From Gemmatimonadota bacterium (GTDB taxonomy: Bacteria > Gemmatimonadota > Gemmatimonadetes > Gemmatimonadales > Gemmatimonadaceae), in assembly GCA_023249395.1 (NCBI GenBank), contig JAHFCS010000061.1, forward strand, positions 1 through 8,890: a stretch of DNA of 8,890 nucleotides. Reading direction: 5' to 3'. This document shows positions 6,852 through 8,890 of this stretch, one piece after another. Below the pieces are notes generated by a model, which was given only the letters and a program-made list of their open reading frames with translations, was not told where the DNA came from and made no database searches. Each line of letters starts with the position of its first letter. Positions within the stretch are counted from its first letter, which is position 1. A program made the position numbers and the translations under genes.

Positions 6852-7989
6852 CTTGATTCTCCGGTTCGGTTGCGGTTTCCGGCACCTGGTGAGTCGCCTT
6901 GCGGCGCTTGATCTGCGTGTAGACGGTTGCTGCTGCGTGCGTTGCGATGCCGGCGGCCGCGCCGATCGCCAGCGCAGCACCGATGGTGTCAACGCGCTGC
7001 TCGACGGCGAAGCCGCCGACATTCGGTAGTCGCCCGTAGAACGGAGTCATCGTGTCCCAGAAGTGCGGCTCGGTGCAGCCGATGCAGGGATGGCCGGCGC
7101 CGATGGGCCAGCTCGTGCGGGTGTTCCACTGGAAGATCGGACACGGAGAGAACGTCGCCGGACCCTTGCATCCGACTGAGTAGAGGCAGAATCCCTTGCG
7201 TGCAGACTCGTCGTCGAACGCCTGGACGAACTGCCCCGCGTCGAAATGCGCGCGACGCGTGCACTGATCGTGGATGCGTTTGCCGTAGGCGAAGAGTGGC
7301 CTGCCTTCCCCGTCGACAGCCGGCAGGCGCCCGTACGTGAGGAAATGCACGACGGTCGCTGTAACCGTATCACCGATCGGTGGACAGCCGGCGATGTTCA
7401 CGATCGGCCGGTTCTTGATGATGTCACGCACTCCCACCGCGCCTGTAGGGTTGGGGCGCGCGGCTTGAACGCTCCCGAAGTGCGCGCATGCACCAACTGC
7501 AAGGATTGCAGCGGCGCCGTCAGCCGCTTCCTTCACAAGAACCTCGGCAGTGCGACCACCTACCATGGTGTAGATGCCACCCTCCTTCGTGGGGATCGAT
7601 CCGGTGACGACGAGGATGTACTTGCCCTTGTTGGCGGCCATCGAGCTCTGCTTGGCCTTCTCGACCGCAGTGCCTGCGCCTGCCATGAGCGTATGGTTGT
7701 AATCGAGCGAGACCAGATCGAGGAGAAGGTCGCCGATCGTCGGGTCGGCGGTGCGAAGCACGCTCTCGACGCAGCCGGTGCACTCCTGCAGTTGCAGCCA
7801 GATGACGGTCGGCCGCTTCACCGCTTCGAGCGCTCTTGCGATGCGCGGAGCGGCGGCGGCGCCGACACCGAGCACAACGGCGATTTCGCCGCAGAATTTC
7901 AAAAAATCACGGCGCGAAACGCCGCGCGACTCCAGATGCTGTCGCAGCGTTTCGCTCTCGGTCCAACCGTACGCAGACGGTGTGATCAT
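6844..7989 (-). CDS. hyaA: [NiFe] uptake hydrogenase small subunit, Tat-exported
   Basis: This is the electron-transfer subunit of a membrane-bound H2-oxidising hydrogenase, 381 residues. A twin-arginine signal (SRRDFLKF, Arg26-Arg27) precedes a hydrophobic stretch at 36-47, so the folded dimer should leave by Tat. Proximal [4Fe-4S] ligands are C70, C73, C168 and C202 (ECTGC, GAC, GCPP). Distal ligands are H240, C243, C268 and C274. Medial [3Fe-4S] ligands are C283, C302 and C305. A hydrophobic helix at about 335-357, followed by IKRRK, is the C-terminal membrane anchor. The positions that hold extra cysteines in oxygen-tolerant group 1d enzymes are Gly72 and Ser173 here, so a conventional proximal cluster is expected. 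The ATG at 7989 follows an AGAGG site and gives a normal Tat leader. The gene ends in TAG at 6844, overlapping hyaB by 8 bases. The symbol follows E. coli Hyd-1; hupS or hydA would serve equally well. Confidence 0.97.
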   Translation of the reverse strand: MITPSAYGWTESETLRQHLESRGVSRRDFLKFCGEIAVVLGVGAAAAPRIARALEAVKRPTVIWLQLQECTGCVESVLRTADPTIGDLLLDLVSLDYNHTLMAGAGTAVEKAKQSSMAANKGKYILVVTGSIPTKEGGIYTMVGGRTAEVLVKEAADGAAAILAVGACAHFGSVQAARPNPTGAVGVRDIIKNRPIVNIAGCPPIGDTVTATVVHFLTYGRLPAVDGEGRPLFAYGKRIHDQCTRRAHFDAGQFVQAFDDESARKGFCLYSVGCKGPATFSPCPIFQWNTRTSWPIGAGHPCIGCTEPHFWDTMTPFYGRLPNVGGFAVEQRVDTIGAALAIGAAAGIATHAAATVYTQIKRRKATHQVPETATEPENQDG

Positions 7990-8023
7990 CGGAACCTCTG
8001 GATGGCGTGAGTTACCTCATGAA
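7990..8023 (-). promoter_or_regulatory. hypE-hyaA intergenic spacer with hyaA ribosome binding site
   Basis: This 34-base spacer is the longest untranslated stretch in the window. Read on the minus strand it carries AGAGG at 7995-7999, five bases before the hyaA ATG, which is a plausible Shine-Dalgarno sequence. It is too short to show a convincing promoter or terminator, and I see no strong hairpin. The small subunit is therefore probably translated from the same message as hypE. A promoter inside hypE cannot be excluded by eye. Confidence 0.5.
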
Positions 8024-8890
8024 TCAGCAGATGCGGGGGAGCTGGTCCCCGGGTAGCAGGTCAACTATGCGGGTACCACCGAGCGAGGTGCGCAGGGCCA
8101 CCACACCAGGGTGCGCCGCGATTACGCGGCCGATCTGGAGCGCGCCTTCGCCGAGCGGCTGAGATCGCAGCGCTTCCAGCAGACGCCCGGCTTGGGCTTC
8201 GGGGACGAATGCGAGCAGGATGCCCTCGTTGGCTACATAGAGAGGATCGAGGCCGAGCACTTCGCACGCAGCGCGTACGTCGTCCGGCACTGGAAGCGCA
8301 GTCTCCTCGATTTCGACACCGACTCCGGATGCTGCCGCGATCTCGTTCAGCGCGCTCGCCACGCCGCCACGCGTTGGATCGCGCAGTACGTGAACGTCGA
8401 TGAATGCGGTGCGTAGCCGCTCCACGAGCCCGACGAGGCAGGCACTGTCGCTGGTGATGGTCGTGTCGAACGCCAGCCCTTCACGCGCGGCCATGATCGC
8501 CATGCCGTGGCGGCCGACCGCGCCGCTCACGATCACTGCGTCGCCTAGTCGCGCGCGCTTCGGCGAAGGGCGGAATCGCGCGTCCGCCGCAGCAACGCAC
8601 GTGGTGTTGATGTAAAGACCATCGGCCTTGCCGCGCTCTACAACCTTCGTGTCACCAGCGACTACGGGCACGCCGGCGACGCTCGCGGCATCAGCCATCG
8701 ACCGAACGATGCGATCGAGGATCTCGAGAGAAAGCCCTTCCTCGAGAACGAACCCGGCACACAGGCACACAGGCCGCGCTCCCATCATGGCGACGTCGTT
8801 CAGCGTTCCGTGGACGGCGAGCGATCCGATGTCGCCTCCGGGAAACTCCAGCGGATTCACGACGAACGTATCGGTCGAGACTACGACGTC
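8024..8890 (-). CDS. hypE: Hydrogenase maturation protein HypE (5' end outside window)
   Basis: HypE dehydrates the carbamoyl group that HypF places on its C-terminal cysteine to a thiocyanate, using ATP. This supplies the CN- ligands of the active-site iron, through the HypC-HypD complex, in the cytoplasm. The 288 visible residues match the AIR-synthase-like (PurM-like) family. NPLEFPGGDIG and the following HGTLNDVAMMGA form the N-terminal domain core, GDTKVV is the conserved nucleotide-site motif, and DPTRGGVASALNE opens the C-terminal domain. The protein ends in LPRIC, the invariant tail whose last Cys is the cyanide carrier, so the 3' end is intact. The frame stays open to the window edge (VVVSTDTFVVNPLEF), and about 50 residues appear to lie outside by comparison with the usual length of about 340. 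The GTG at 8860 is therefore an internal codon. HypC and HypD are expected upstream by analogy with common hypCDE order, but this cannot be seen. Confidence 0.97.
   Translation of the reverse strand, partial: DVVVSTDTFVVNPLEFPGGDIGSLAVHGTLNDVAMMGARPVCLCAGFVLEEGLSLEILDRIVRSMADAASVAGVPVVAGDTKVVERGKADGLYINTTCVAAADARFRPSPKRARLGDAVIVSGAVGRHGMAIMAAREGLAFDTTITSDSACLVGLVERLRTAFIDVHVLRDPTRGGVASALNEIAAASGVGVEIEETALPVPDDVRAACEVLGLDPLYVANEGILLAFVPEAQAGRLLEALRSQPLGEGALQIGRVIAAHPGVVALRTSLGGTRIVDLLPGDQLPRIC

Noticed and set aside
6852..7022. 57-residue N-terminal extension of the large subunit
   Set aside because: It overlaps hyaA almost entirely and is Ser/Arg/Gln-rich without resemblance to a large-subunit N terminus. 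The ATG at 6851 has a good Shine-Dalgarno site and sits at the conserved start.
7246..8010. Plus-strand open frame of 254 codons opposite hyaA
   Set aside because: It is antisense to a well-conserved small subunit, and its protein has scattered residues, no domain motif and no visible ribosome binding site. It is a codon-bias shadow.
7990..8023. Promoter or terminator between hypE and hyaA
   Set aside because: Only 34 bases are available, with no convincing -35/-10 pair or hairpin followed by a T-run. A ribosome binding site is all I can support.

Overview
The window is one compact, GC-rich operon for a membrane-bound uptake [NiFe] hydrogenase. Every gene lies on the minus strand, so transcription runs from base 8890 towards base 1. 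In transcription order it reads hypE (5' end outside the window), hyaA-type small subunit, hyaB-type large subunit, hyaC-type b cytochrome, hyaD-type maturation protease, hypA, hypB, hypF and a NiCoT-like nickel permease (3' end at the window edge). The largest gap between genes is 34 bases, at hypE/hyaA. The other junctions overlap by 4 to 20 bases or are 2 to 3 bases apart. No stretch longer than 300 bases lacks a gene, and I saw no tRNA, rRNA, IS element, CRISPR array, repeat or convincing terminator.

The parts form one pathway. The permease brings in Ni2+, which HypA and the GTPase HypB deliver to the large subunit. HypF and HypE make the cyanide ligands of the active-site iron, and HypC and HypD, which normally work with them, are not in the window. 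HyaD then trims the large-subunit C terminus. The small subunit has a twin-arginine signal and a C-terminal membrane anchor, so the finished heterodimer should be exported by Tat. It would pass electrons from periplasmic H2 oxidation through three Fe-S clusters to the haem b of HyaC and on to the quinone pool.

The enzyme looks like the HyaABC respiratory architecture but lacks the two extra proximal-cluster cysteines of the oxygen-tolerant group 1d enzymes. No hyaE/hyaF or hoxO/hoxQ-type genes lie between the visible genes. I infer a conventional, oxygen-sensitive group 1 uptake hydrogenase. The oddest gene is hypA: it encodes only about 85 residues, keeps the N-terminal nickel motif, and lacks the whole two-CxxC zinc ribbon.

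The organism is probably a free-living, GC-rich Gram-negative-type bacterium with a Tat-exported periplasmic hydrogenase. Gemmatimonadota, Acidobacteriota or Pseudomonadota would all fit, and the sequence alone does not let me choose. Overall this is a recognisable metabolic operon, not an undescribed system; the zinc-ribbon-less HypA is the point most worth following.
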